64,000 bases of DNA from contig NZ_JAUTBL010000002.1 of NCBI RefSeq assembly GCF_030819275.1, forward strand, positions 2,172,501-2,236,500, given 5' to 3'. The notes under the pieces are model-generated. The model worked only from the letters and a program-made list of their open reading frames with translations, did not search any database and was not told where the DNA came from. Below, piece by piece: positions 45,701 to 53,705 of the stretch. The translations under genes were made by a program, and so were the position numbers. The stretch's first letter is position 1. Every line of letters starts with the position of its first letter. Source of the stretch: Agrobacterium larrymoorei (GTDB taxonomy: Bacteria; Pseudomonadota; Alphaproteobacteria; Rhizobiales; Rhizobiaceae).

Positions 45701-46054
45701 TCGGCTCTTGGTGTCGGCGAAGGCGGCTCTTTCCGTGCACCGATGGCAATCGCCGTGATCGGCGGCATCATCGTCTCGACGGTTCTATCGCTGATCGTCG
45801 TCCCGGCCTTCTTCCTGATCATGGACGACCTCTCGCGCCTGCTGTCCCACCTCTTCGGCCGCTTCGTCGGCAAGAAGGAAGAAGAGCATCCGATCCTGTC
45901 GTCGGAAGAACTGTCGAAAGTCGCGCGGGAAAACAGCGAGGCCATCGCCTCCATGGAAGAGCGTATCGCAGCGGTAGAGAAGAACGCGCCAAAGGATAAC
46001 CGCAACGGAAAATCCGACAACGTGCTTAGACTTCCGCCGCTCGCTGCGGAGTAA
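42731..46054 (+). CDS. RND efflux pump inner-membrane transporter
   Basis: 1107 residues, AcrB/MexB superfamily: N-terminal helix SIRNPIAPLLAFALLLFLG, porter-domain repeats, the helix-4 Asp pair in GILVDDAIVEVENISRH, and MLMGIVTKNAILLVDFAIEM in the second half. A C-terminal coiled-coil-like tail (about 60 residues) is charged. It exports drugs or metabolites using the proton gradient. No TolC-type gene follows; substrates unknown. Confidence 0.95.
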   Translation: MNFSAWSIRNPIAPLLAFALLLFLGIKAFYDLPITRFPNIDVPVVAITVTQSGASPSELEAQVTKEVEDAVASISGIDEIQSTVTDGQSLTTVLFRIEKPTEEAVQDTKDAIDKIRSNLPAGIEEPVVSKIDVEGQAIQTFAVSSPNMTLEELSWFVDDTIKRALQGQPGVGKIDRYGGADREVRVSLNPSKLDAYGITAAEVNNQLRGTNIDLGSGRGQVGGNEQTIRTLGDARSVAELSKTTIALPNGNFVKLSELGRVTDTYEEPKSFSRFNGNPAVTFAVFRAKGASEVTVAETVAQNLDKVRANHPDVAIQMVDDSVYFTYGNYEAALHTLMEGSILAVIVVLLFLRNWRATLIAAVALPLSAIPTFWVMDLLGFSLNLVSFLALTLATGILVDDAIVEVENISRHIKMGKTPYRAALEAADEIGLAVIATSFTIIAVFVPVSFMPGIPGQYFIQFGLTVAFSVFFSLMVARLITPLMAAYLMRADDAVDDHHDNDGRLMKTYTRMVTATTSKWWARYLTLLGAIGFLIASLILLAQVPGSFLPPDDSSRVVLSIELPPNATLDETDATTAKINNAIKGIDGVESVFILGGASPKGDLELRRATVRVILKKIDHSLLKTLVNDGLGSIPLIGPHLPKVEDNGRTRPQWDVERDIFASVHGIPDVRIIKLNDRAERELAFNFLSSNEEDLNQAVGILESRLRASPILANVSSEGALPRPELQIRPRKDEIARLGITPQQISQTVRVATIGDIDAQLTKISLDDRQIPIRVQTSLDVRRDLAAIRALKIKTASGATVPLYSVADIDYSEGPSSIKRNDRNRVVAIGSDVPFGTALDTSTNEFKRIVEEIKLPPSVRLAESGDAKVQGEMQQGFVNAMLLGLLLVLVVLILLFKDVIQPFTILFSLPLAIGGVAVALIVTQNALSMPVLIGILMLMGIVTKNAILLVDFAIEMRRHGMERVHAMVEAGRKRARPIIMTSIAMSAGMLPSALGVGEGGSFRAPMAIAVIGGIIVSTVLSLIVVPAFFLIMDDLSRLLSHLFGRFVGKKEEEHPILSSEELSKVARENSEAIASMEERIAAVEKNAPKDNRNGKSDNVLRLPPLAAE

Positions 46055-46079
46055 ATCACGTCTTGCAACAATGGCCTTC

Positions 46080-46106
46080 AACCCGGTGAAGCGCATTCAC
46101 CGGGTT
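46080..46106 (+). terminator. hairpin terminator after the RND operon
   Basis: AACCCGGTGAA and TTCACCGGGTT form a perfect 11-bp stem with a five-base loop, 25 bp after the RND stop. The usual U-run is missing (CCCTGCTC follows). Confidence 0.65.
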
Positions 46107-46144
46107 CCCTGCTCAGCTCGACACCCCTCAAATTTCGCCAAAGT

Positions 46145-46158
46145 TTGATCGAAATCAA
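46145..46158. promoter_or_regulatory. FNR/FixK-type binding site
   Basis: TTGAT-CGAA-ATCAA is an exact match to the TTGAT-N4-ATCAA consensus bound by FNR, FixK and NnrR/DNR-type regulators. It is 117 bp before a Crp/Fnr-family gene, consistent with autoregulation or control by a FixK-type protein. Confidence 0.75.
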
Positions 46159-46274
46159 TTTAGCCTGTGTAGAACCGGCTATCCTCGCCCCATGACAACA
46201 TCCATGGCCGACGCTTCGCCCCTCTCCAAATCGACCGGACGAGGGATAAGCGAAGACGGTTATGTTCTTGGGGG

Positions 46275-46964
46275 ATGAGCGTGAGCAAGATCGAGAAACT
46301 AAGCAACAGGGACGAAGCCCTTCTCATTCGCAGTGACCTTCTGTCTTCCATGAGCGAGACATCGGCGCGGTCGGTCATCGACGCCGCCTCGCTTTTGACG
46401 CTTCCCGCTCGCCACATGCTCTTCACCGAGGCCGGTGCGGCGGAATATCTCTACTACGTGCTGAGCGGTCATGTTCGCCTGTTCCGCACCAGCCGCGATG
46501 GCCGTGAGGCCGATATCCGCATCTGCTCAACCGGCGAAACCTTCAATGACTGCATGATCTTTGAGATGGGTAACCACCGCTACAGCGCCCAAACGACGGA
46601 ATGCTGCCTGCTGGCAAGACTCGAACTGTCACGGATCAGGGCAATGCTTGAGGCTGACCCCACTGTTGCCCGCGCCATGATCGAGACGCTGTCGAAGAAC
46701 AATCTGAAAGTCATGGACTGCGTGGCCAATGACCGGTTGCAGACAGCACCTCAGCGCGTGGCCCATTATCTGGTGACGCAGGCGCCGACAGAGAATGGCG
46801 CATATTCTCTGCGTTTGCCGTTTCAGAAAAGCGTTCTGGCCGGCAAGCTCGGTCTTGCACCGGAAGCGCTGTCTCGCGCCTTCTCCACCCTGAAAAGCCG
46901 CGGCGTCAGCGTGCGCGGCCGTGTCATCCATGTCGACGACCCGGCGGCCCTGAACAGGCTTTGA
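46275..46964 (+). CDS. Crp/Fnr family transcriptional regulator
   Basis: 229 residues. N-terminal cyclic-nucleotide-binding beta-barrel (MLFTEAGAAEYLYYVLSGHVRL), a dimer helix (about 120-150), then a winged helix whose recognition helix APEALSRAFSTLKSRGV has the E-x-x-SR pattern of FNR/DNR proteins that read TTGAT half-sites. No N-terminal cysteine cluster, so it is not an FNR-type oxygen sensor; NnrR/DNR- or FixK-like is more likely. GGGGG precedes the ATG. Confidence 0.88.
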   Translation: MSVSKIEKLSNRDEALLIRSDLLSSMSETSARSVIDAASLLTLPARHMLFTEAGAAEYLYYVLSGHVRLFRTSRDGREADIRICSTGETFNDCMIFEMGNHRYSAQTTECCLLARLELSRIRAMLEADPTVARAMIETLSKNNLKVMDCVANDRLQTAPQRVAHYLVTQAPTENGAYSLRLPFQKSVLAGKLGLAPEALSRAFSTLKSRGVSVRGRVIHVDDPAALNRL

Positions 46965-46985
46965 TCGGGTTAGGCCGGTAGAAGT

Positions 46986-47001
46986 GCTGGGTGGACCCAG
47001 C
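46986..47001. terminator. short hairpin between convergent crp-like gene and ureG
   Basis: GCTGGGT and ACCCAGC form a perfect 7-bp inverted repeat in the 55-bp gap between the two convergent stops. The two-base loop means fewer pairs form in RNA; probably a weak bidirectional terminator. Confidence 0.35.
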
Positions 47002-47019
47002 TCCCACACGCTAACCTTT

Positions 47020-47631
47020 TTACAAGCCGCCCTGCTGCTTCAAAAAGCCGACGATGCGGTCGATGCCGTCGCCGCGTTTCATGTCGGTGAAGAAGAACGG
47101 CATGTCCTTGCGCATGCGGGTGGCGTCGCTATCCATCACATCCAGATCGGCGCCGACGTAAGGCGCCAGATCCTTCTTGTTGATCACCAGAAGATCGGAG
47201 CGGGTGATGCCTGGCCCGCCCTTGCGTGGGATTTCCTCGCCCTGGCAGACGGAGATCACATAGATGGTGATATCCGCAAGATCCGGAGAGAAGGTGGCAG
47301 CGAGATTGTCGCCACCGGATTCGATAAAGATCACGTCGAGATCGGGGAAGCGCTCGTTCAAACCGGCAATGGCCTGAAGATTGATCGTCGCGTCTTCGCG
47401 GATCGCGGTATGCGGGCAGCCGCCGGTCTCCACGCCAACGATGCGCTCCGATGGCAGCGCCTGCATGCGCACCAGCGCTTCAGCATCTTCCTTGGTGTAG
47501 ATGTCATTGGTGACCACGGCGACGGAGAATTCCGAGCTCATCGCCTTGCACAGCTTTTCCGTCAATGCCGTCTTGCCGGAACCGACAGGCCCGCCGATAC
47601 CAACTCTGAGCGGCCCATTTCCCGATTTCAT
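47020..47631 (-). CDS. ureG: UreG, urease accessory GTPase
   Basis: 203 residues. P-loop [15 protein letters not shown] (K20), the Cys-Pro-His metal motif in [11 protein letters not shown], and [15 protein letters not shown]. UreG hydrolyses GTP while passing nickel to apo-urease with UreD, UreF and UreE. Last of the ureE-ureF-ureG group, 82 bp after ureF. Confidence 0.97.
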   Translation of the reverse strand: MKSGNGPLRVGIGGPVGSGKTALTEKLCKAMSSEFSVAVVTNDIYTKEDAEALVRMQALPSERIVGVETGGCPHTAIREDATINLQAIAGLNERFPDLDVIFIESGGDNLAATFSPDLADITIYVISVCQGEEIPRKGGPGITRSDLLVINKKDLAPYVGADLDVMDSDATRMRKDMPFFFTDMKRGDGIDRIVGFLKQQGGL

Positions 47632-47713
47632 GCCTGCTTCCCTTCTGGATATGTTTCCTCGACCATAGCGGTCTCACGCCTGCCCCATCAACAGTAAAGT
47701 AGATGGAAAATGG

Positions 47714-48385
47714 TCAGGAGCGGAAGAGCCGCGTTCCCTGCACCTCATGGCGCATGGGTGCCGTATCGGCAATGATGGTGGCCGATCCGAGATCATCGAG
47801 CGTGGCGGTGGAAGCGCGTGCTGCAACCTCCGCTACCGCCTCCTCCAGCCTTGCCAGGATCGCCACACCATCCTTCTGCCCCGCGACGCCAAGCCGTATA
47901 CCAGCGGAAATCAGTTGCGACAGGCCGGAATGGAGATAGGCGGCAAGAACATCCTCCAGCGCAATCTCATGCGCCGCGGCAACCGCACCGACCGCAACCG
48001 GATAGGTCGGCGAGACAGGCAATCTGTCGAAGACAGGAGACGGCCAGGCGCGTGCGGCATCCACAAAGGCATCGCCCAGGAGAACCGTCTCGCGATAGCG
48101 CTCCGCCGAGCCCGCAAGAGCGCGCGACAGTTCGGCAATCTCGTTTAGCACGACGTCATCGGCAAAGCCGTTCCAGGCCTCGCTCAACATCACCGCATCG
48201 TTCCATAATGCCCCGCGCTGCAGCGAGAGGGCAATCCAGTCGCTCAAGCCCGCAGCATTGGTCACCCGGCGATCAGCGACAGCGCTCTCAAGCCCGCCGG
48301 AATAGGAAAAGGCGCCGACCGGAAAGGCGGGCGACATCCAGGCCAGCAGTCTGAGCAGGCTGTCGACATTGCGTCTCTGTGTCAT
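47714..48385 (-). CDS. ureF: UreF, urease accessory protein
   Basis: 223 residues, all-helical. FPVGAFSYSGGLESAVADRRV is the usual UreF opening (given in part), with a later PVAVGAVAAAHEI. It bridges UreD-urease and the UreG GTPase. It starts three bases after the ureE stop. The neighbourhood confirms it. Confidence 0.95.
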   Translation of the reverse strand: MTQRRNVDSLLRLLAWMSPAFPVGAFSYSGGLESAVADRRVTNAAGLSDWIALSLQRGALWNDAVMLSEAWNGFADDVVLNEIAELSRALAGSAERYRETVLLGDAFVDAARAWPSPVFDRLPVSPTYPVAVGAVAAAHEIALEDVLAAYLHSGLSQLISAGIRLGVAGQKDGVAILARLEEAVAEVAARASTATLDDLGSATIIADTAPMRHEVQGTRLFRS

Positions 48386-48388
48386 GCG

Positions 48389-48868
48389 TCAATCATGATG
48401 GTGGTGGTGATGCCCGTGATCATGCGAATGACCACCATGCGCGTGATAGGCGCCACGAGCCGGTTGGAAAGGCTCTTCCACATCCCGCACCGTTGCACCC
48501 AGCCCCTCCAGCATGGCGCGAATGACGTGATCGCGCAGAATGAGGATGCGACCCTCTTCGATCTGGGCCGACAGGTGGCGATTGCCGAGATGCCAGGCAA
48601 GCTCGATCAGATGCAGCGGGCTCTTTGCAGTGATCTCGAACAGCTTCTCATTGGCCGCGCGCACTTCCACCAGATCGCCATTTTCGACGACGAGCAGATC
48701 GCCATGGGCAAACAGCACGGCTTCCTTCAAGTCCAGCATGACCATCTCGTCATTCTGAAGATGCAAGAGCTTGCGCCGCAAATGTCTCTGGTCATGGGCA
48801 AGGGTGACATAGCCGCTCGGCTCATCGGCTGGTGTGCCTGCGGGGAGATAGGATTGAACACGTAACAT
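48389..48868 (-). CDS. ureE: UreE, urease nickel metallochaperone
   Basis: 159 residues from ATG 48868; the earlier in-frame start lies in unrelated sequence. N-terminal UreE fold ([17 protein letters not shown]) with [17 protein letters not shown] and the C-terminal nickel-binding domain. A histidine tail ([14 protein letters not shown]) ends the protein, as in nickel-storing UreE types. It is well apart (over 6 kb) from ureC. Confidence 0.96.
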   Translation of the reverse strand: MLRVQSYLPAGTPADEPSGYVTLAHDQRHLRRKLLHLQNDEMVMLDLKEAVLFAHGDLLVVENGDLVEVRAANEKLFEITAKSPLHLIELAWHLGNRHLSAQIEEGRILILRDHVIRAMLEGLGATVRDVEEPFQPARGAYHAHGGHSHDHGHHHHHHD

Positions 48869-48992
48869 GGAGTTTCCGGCCTGACTGAAATGCTTCAAGC
48901 ATCGAGTCTTGCCGGATGGAACGAGGGATTGCAAGCCAGCGGCAAGCAGGAATGCACCTCATAAATGACGATGACCTCCAAGCCTGATTGCC

Positions 48993-49829
48993 TCAAGAAG
49001 CCACTTGGAGAGCCATGCTGAGTGTCTCGTTGCGCTCCATGCGTGCAAAGGCGTCATCACTATGGCAAAGACGGTTGCGCCCCGCGGCCTTGGCGATATA
49101 GAGCGCCTTGTCGGCCAAGGCGAAGGTATCGTGTTTCGAGCGCGAAGGCTCGATCTCGGCAATGCCGACGGAGACCGTGGTCTGCAAGAGATTGCCCTCG
49201 AAATTGACGGACAGACAGGCAACGCGGACGCGCGCCATTTCGATCAGCGCGACGCGATCCTTGCGGTCTCCGCCACAAACGATCACGCCGAATTCTTCGC
49301 CACCGAGCCTCGCGACACAGTGAAAATCACCGAACACATCCTCGATTGCCCGAGCAACGCGTTTTATCACCAGATCACCGGCACTGTGGCCGAAATTGTC
49401 GTTGATCGACTTGAAGCGATCGAGATCGAAGATCGCAAGCGACGCATTGTTCTGGATATCTTCGAACACCTGGTTGAAGGCGCGGCGATTAGCAAGCCCC
49501 GATAGCGTATCGGTCCGGCTCAGCCGCTCGAACTCCGCCTGCGATTCACGCAACTGGCGGATTGCCTTGGCAAGAACCTTGCAGAGAATTCCGGCCACCA
49601 GACCGCCGACGATCCAGCCCATGGCGATGCTGTAGGACACAGCCTCCGCAAGCGGAACGGGAAGAAGCTCCAGCGTGGAGCCGAGCAGAATGACCGCCAG
49701 ACTGATAAGGATGGACAAGGATATGGAGATAAACACCATTTTCAGCGCAAAACTTTGCAGCGTCTGCCCCTTGCCTGGATCGCTGAGACTCATGTCGAGA
49801 GAGATAAACTTTGCGAACCCGTCAGCCAT
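48993..49829 (-). CDS. membrane-bound diguanylate cyclase (GGDEF)
   Basis: 278 residues from ATG 49829, with GGAGGTAAGAGG upstream. Two membrane helices (about 30-52 and 62-85), a linker helix, then a GGDEF domain: DTLSGLANRRAFNQ, FDLDRFKSINDNFGHSAGD and the active-site ARLGGEEF. The R-x-x-D inhibitory site is not evident. It should make c-di-GMP. Position between ureE and the dct-like genes looks incidental. Confidence 0.92.
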   Translation of the reverse strand: MADGFAKFISLDMSLSDPGKGQTLQSFALKMVFISISLSILISLAVILLGSTLELLPVPLAEAVSYSIAMGWIVGGLVAGILCKVLAKAIRQLRESQAEFERLSRTDTLSGLANRRAFNQVFEDIQNNASLAIFDLDRFKSINDNFGHSAGDLVIKRVARAIEDVFGDFHCVARLGGEEFGVIVCGGDRKDRVALIEMARVRVACLSVNFEGNLLQTTVSVGIAEIEPSRSKHDTFALADKALYIAKAAGRNRLCHSDDAFARMERNETLSMALQVAS

Positions 49830-50269
49830 CAGCCTCTTACCTCCATAAGGCAACCGATAAGCAGAAAAGGTTGCGACACCGACAATAAAACAAGTAAAAG
49901 TTTAAGCTAGCTTTACTCATATTAGATACTTTGAAAATATCTATAGACGCACTTAAACAAGGATGAGCTTAAGTTAGCCATTCCTCACGGGCATGAACGA
50001 CGAAGCCGCAGGAATGATCCGAAAAATTCTCGCAAAAATGCCCTCAGACAGCATTGCCGCCGCGCTTGCTATCAATCTGGGTTAAGTTTCGGTTATCCCC
50101 AGATTCCGTACACCGTGAGGCGCCGCCTAGAGTTTGGACAGTATCGTTTCAAATAAAAGGTGAGCACGACAATCCTAGAGCATTCCGGTGATCCCGTGGT
50201 CACTGGAATGCTCCAAGTTCTTGTTTTCGCTGCCTTACCCGACGCCGAAGCGATTACGCTTCGGCTGCT
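49830..50269. other. intergenic region with two hairpins
   Basis: About 440 bp without a gene. Hairpin 1, 50178-50213: GAGCATTCC and GGAATGCTC pair around an inner GTGA/TCAC stem. Hairpin 2, 50244-50265: GCCGAAGCG and CGCTTCGGC around ATTA, beginning five bases past the DctD-like stop, is the likely terminator for that operon. The segment 49880-49980 is AT-rich and probably holds the promoter of the GGDEF gene. Confidence 0.65.
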
Positions 50270-51592
50270 CTAGCTTTCCTCACGTGGCTTTCGGAAAGAC
50301 GATGGCAAAATGCCAAGGCGTTGCAACCGGGCGTAAAGGCTTCGCCGGGGAAGCTTCAAAGCCTCCGCGACGGCGGTTGCGTCTCCGCCATGGCTCTGGA
50401 GTGCCTGGGTCAGAACGCTCGTCTCGAAAGCGTCCATCTGCTCGACCAGACCCAACCGCGTCGAGGCGGGGCGGTGCGGCGAGGCCAGACCAAGCGCAAC
50501 CTGGGTAGCATAGTTGCGCAACTCTCTTACATTGCCCGGCCACTCATTGCTGAGCAGAAAGGCCTCGATCTCGGCATCAATCTGCGGACTGGGAAGCCCG
50601 TGACGCCGCGCTGCATCCTCCAGGAACACATGAAACAGAATAGCGATGTCCCCCTGCCTTTGGCGCAGTGGCGGTACACCGATGCGGACGGTCTCGAGGT
50701 GATAGAGCAGATCCTTGCGCAAGCCTGCCTTTTCATCATCAGCGGAGAGATGTTTTCTCGTGAGGGTGCTGAGGATCCTCACGTCGACGGGTGTCGTCCC
50801 GCCACTCGGATTGAGCATCTCCCGGCTTTCCGCCACGCCCAGCATCCGACCCTGCATCAGCGGAGACATGGTCTCTGCCCCATCCAGGAACAGCGTTCCC
50901 CGGTGAGCCTCCGCAATCAGCCCGCGACGCAGGCGCGTGCCGAACAGTGTCTCGTCAACCATCGTATCGGAGATCGACGCACAGTCGATGCGGATGAAGG
51001 GGCGCGCGCGCCTTGGGCTTCCCTGGTGCAAGAGCCTGGCAATCAATTCCTTGCCAGTCCCGGTCTCGCCTTCGATCAGGACATTGACATCCGTTGGTGC
51101 GACCCGCTCGATCAAATCCCGCAACTGCACCATCACCGGTGTCTGGCCGAGCAGCGGCGATGTGCGTTCCGCCTCCAATGCCGCCTGGCGCAGTCTGCGA
51201 TTGTCCACCACGAGACGGCGGGTTTCCAGCGCGCGCCGAACGGAGGCGATCAGATGGTCGGTCATGAAGGGCTTTGCCACGAAATCGAAGGCGCCCCGTT
51301 TCAGGGCTGCGACTGCCATGGCGATATCGCCATGCCCCGTCATCAGGATGACCGGCAGTTCGCGATCACGAGCCAGAATGGCATCGAACAGGTCGTTGCC
51401 ATCGAGGTGCGGCATGCGCAGATCGGTGACGACGACACCGGGCAGCGTGGTGGAAAGGCTGGCAAGCGCCGATTTGCCATCATCATGCACCTCCACCTCC
51501 AAGCCGGCAATGGCGAAGCTGTCGGCCAATGCTGCGCGGAAGGCGACATTGTCTTCGACGAGCAAGATCTTCTCCGTTGCGTTCTGCGTCAT
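50270..51592 (-). CDS. DctD/NtrC-type response regulator lacking GAFTGA
   Basis: 440 residues: receiver domain (D57 in VVTDLRMPHLDG, K107), AAA+ domain with Walker A GETGTGKE (K181), and a Fis-type HTH (GGDATAVAEALKLPRRSLYARL). Where sigma-54 activators carry GAFTGA there is GTRLRRGLIAEAH, and Walker B reads LFLDGAE instead of LFLDE. It may therefore not activate sigma-54 in the normal way. It overlaps the sensor kinase gene by 4 bp and faces the permease gene. Confidence 0.88.
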   Translation of the reverse strand: MTQNATEKILLVEDNVAFRAALADSFAIAGLEVEVHDDGKSALASLSTTLPGVVVTDLRMPHLDGNDLFDAILARDRELPVILMTGHGDIAMAVAALKRGAFDFVAKPFMTDHLIASVRRALETRRLVVDNRRLRQAALEAERTSPLLGQTPVMVQLRDLIERVAPTDVNVLIEGETGTGKELIARLLHQGSPRRARPFIRIDCASISDTMVDETLFGTRLRRGLIAEAHRGTLFLDGAETMSPLMQGRMLGVAESREMLNPSGGTTPVDVRILSTLTRKHLSADDEKAGLRKDLLYHLETVRIGVPPLRQRQGDIAILFHVFLEDAARRHGLPSPQIDAEIEAFLLSNEWPGNVRELRNYATQVALGLASPHRPASTRLGLVEQMDAFETSVLTQALQSHGGDATAVAEALKLPRRSLYARLQRLGILPSSFRKPREES

Positions 51593-53340
51593 GCTGCCCT
51601 CATGGTCACGATAAACGCCGCGCCCCCAAGCGCCGACGCCGTGATGGTAAGAGAACCGCCGAGATCCTTCATGATGTCCTGGGCGATGCCAAGACCAAGC
51701 CCAAGACCATTGGGCTTGCCGGTGACGAAGGGTTCGAAAACTTGCTTGCCGAGCTGCGGATCGATGCCGGCGCCGTTATCGGCAACCGTCAGGCAGATCA
51801 ACGCGTTCTCGCGCTCCACAGTGATCGCAATCTCCGGATCGGGCCGTCCCTCCAGCGCGTCCATGGCGTTCTGCAAGAGATTGACCAGAACCTGTTCGAG
51901 CGGCACACGCTTGCCAAGCACACGCGGTTGACCGCTTGGCGGCAGGGTCAGGCGGATGCCCGCCTTGGCGATCCGGTCTTCCATCAACAACATTGCGCCA
52001 GCGATAATGCCATCCAGAGGTTCTTCAACGATCCGCCCTTCGCCCTTCTTCGCGAAACCGCGCATCTCCTGCGTCAGCGTGCCGATCCGCTCCGTCATCG
52101 CAATCATCGTGCCGAGACTATCGCGAACCCGCTCGCTGCGATTGGCCGCAAGATGGTGAAGCGCATTTTCCGAAAGGGTGCGAATGGTGGCAACCGGCTG
52201 ATTGATCTCATGCATGAGCCCAGCGGTAATGGAGCCGACGGAGGCAAGCCGATTGGCCTGCGCCAGTTCTTCGCGCGCTTCTCGATAACGCTGGTCGGCG
52301 ATCGCTCGATATCCTATTTCCTCACGTAGCTGTGCCGTTCGTTGAGCAACTGCCGCCTCGAGGTTACGTCGCTCGGCAGCGCGCCGTGCCGTACGATTGG
52401 CCTGCCACCACACGCCGAAACCGGCGAGAAGCAGAAGCGGCAGGATGGCGAGCGTGGCAAGCGCCGCCCGACGGTCCGCAGCGATGCGTGCTGGCCGCGT
52501 GTCGAGAAGATGCAGGATGCGAAGATCCGTTCCGGCAATCGGAAGTGCGTCATAAACCATATCAGCGCCCTGAACCGTCTCGATACGATTGGGGCCTGCA
52601 AAGCGATAGTTGCCCGGTTCCAACTTTGCGTCGCCATACTGGCTGATCGCATCGATCCGGCTACGAACCGCGGTCGGCAAGGGCGTCAGCGTCGTCAAAA
52701 TCTGGTCCTGATCGGGTGCCGCCAGAACGATGCCGTTGGCATCGACGATCAGCGTGCGCCCTGGATCTCCGGCCCAGATGGCAGAAAGCGCGCCGAACTC
52801 GAACTTCACGACGACGACACCGGACGCGGCATCGCTTTGACCAACCCGCCGCGCCAGAAACAAGCCTGCCTGGTGGGTGAGCAAGCCAGCGCCATAATAC
52901 TCCGCCTCACCGTCCCGCATCGCGCCGGTGAAATAGGGTCGGAAACCGAAATCCTGCCCGACGAAACTTCTGTCATCACCGGCATTGGAGGCGGCCACGG
53001 CAACGCCTGCGCGATTGATCAGATAGATATAGGAGGCTCCCGTCTCCTGCACCAGCGAACCGAATTTCGCGCTAAGCCGCGCCGCCGTCTCCGGGTTCCT
53101 GGTCGAGAGGACATCGACCAGATCACCATATTCACCAAGAACGATCGGCATCAGGCGGACACGGGCAAGCTCGCTGTCGATCAACAGGCTGTGCTGACGC
53201 ACCAGCAATTCAGCCTCCTCCACCAGTTGTTCCGCCGCTTGCCGGCGGGACCAGAAAGACGCTCCACTCCAAACAAGAGTGATGGTGGCTCCTACGAGCA
53301 GCAATAGCAGTAAAATCTGTAGGCGGGGTTTTGGAAACAT
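51589..53340 (-). CDS. DctB-type sensor histidine kinase
   Basis: 583 residues. Two membrane helices flank a double-Cache-type periplasmic domain (about 30-290), then a short coiled coil and a HisKA/HATPase pair: SITAGLMHEINQPVATIRTLSENA carries the phospho-His (given in part) and DNGAGIDPQLGKQVFEPF with GLGLGLGIAQDI is the ATP lid. It resembles DctB, the C4-dicarboxylate sensor. An in-frame TTG at 53364 could be the start; no ribosome site decides. Confidence 0.92.
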   Translation of the reverse strand: MFPKPRLQILLLLLLVGATITLVWSGASFWSRRQAAEQLVEEAELLVRQHSLLIDSELARVRLMPIVLGEYGDLVDVLSTRNPETAARLSAKFGSLVQETGASYIYLINRAGVAVAASNAGDDRSFVGQDFGFRPYFTGAMRDGEAEYYGAGLLTHQAGLFLARRVGQSDAASGVVVVKFEFGALSAIWAGDPGRTLIVDANGIVLAAPDQDQILTTLTPLPTAVRSRIDAISQYGDAKLEPGNYRFAGPNRIETVQGADMVYDALPIAGTDLRILHLLDTRPARIAADRRAALATLAILPLLLLAGFGVWWQANRTARRAAERRNLEAAVAQRTAQLREEIGYRAIADQRYREAREELAQANRLASVGSITAGLMHEINQPVATIRTLSENALHHLAANRSERVRDSLGTMIAMTERIGTLTQEMRGFAKKGEGRIVEEPLDGIIAGAMLLMEDRIAKAGIRLTLPPSGQPRVLGKRVPLEQVLVNLLQNAMDALEGRPDPEIAITVERENALICLTVADNGAGIDPQLGKQVFEPFVTGKPNGLGLGLGIAQDIMKDLGGSLTITASALGGAAFIVTMRAA

Positions 53341-53705
53341 CTGTGCAGGATATTGCACAATCAATCAAAACACCATGCAAGAATCAGCACAGATTTTGCG
53401 TGAAACTCTCTGAAAAAGCGGATAATAGTATCAATTTCAATAGCTTAGAGGTAGATCAGTAAATCCTTCACACGACCACCTGCCCTCAGCAAATTGCATG
53501 AAGAGAGAGGACGCGCCGTCGGGAGGATGGCCCAAAAGCTTTGAAATCAACGGCCATGTGCTGATCAGCGAGGACGCTTTCCGCGGAACGCTTGCTGGTT
53601 ACCTAGAGGGAAGACCCCTAAGCTCAAGCCGCGCGTCACGATCTTGCCCCTGCCTGAACAGGCACCGGGTGTCTTTGTGAAACTTGACCAAGGGAGGGTC
53701 CGAGT
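53341..53705. promoter_or_regulatory. divergent control region between sensor and permease
   Basis: About 365 bp between the divergent DctB-like and permease genes. AT-rich at 53365-53460. A clear -24/-12 sigma-54 promoter was not found. A 60-codon plus frame at 53498 has no ribosome site or domain and is judged non-coding. GGGAGGG at 53692-53698 is the permease ribosome site. Confidence 0.5.

Noticed and set aside
53498..53680. 60-codon frame upstream of the permease
   Set aside because: No ribosome site or domain; composition drifts to Arg/Ser, typical of non-coding.
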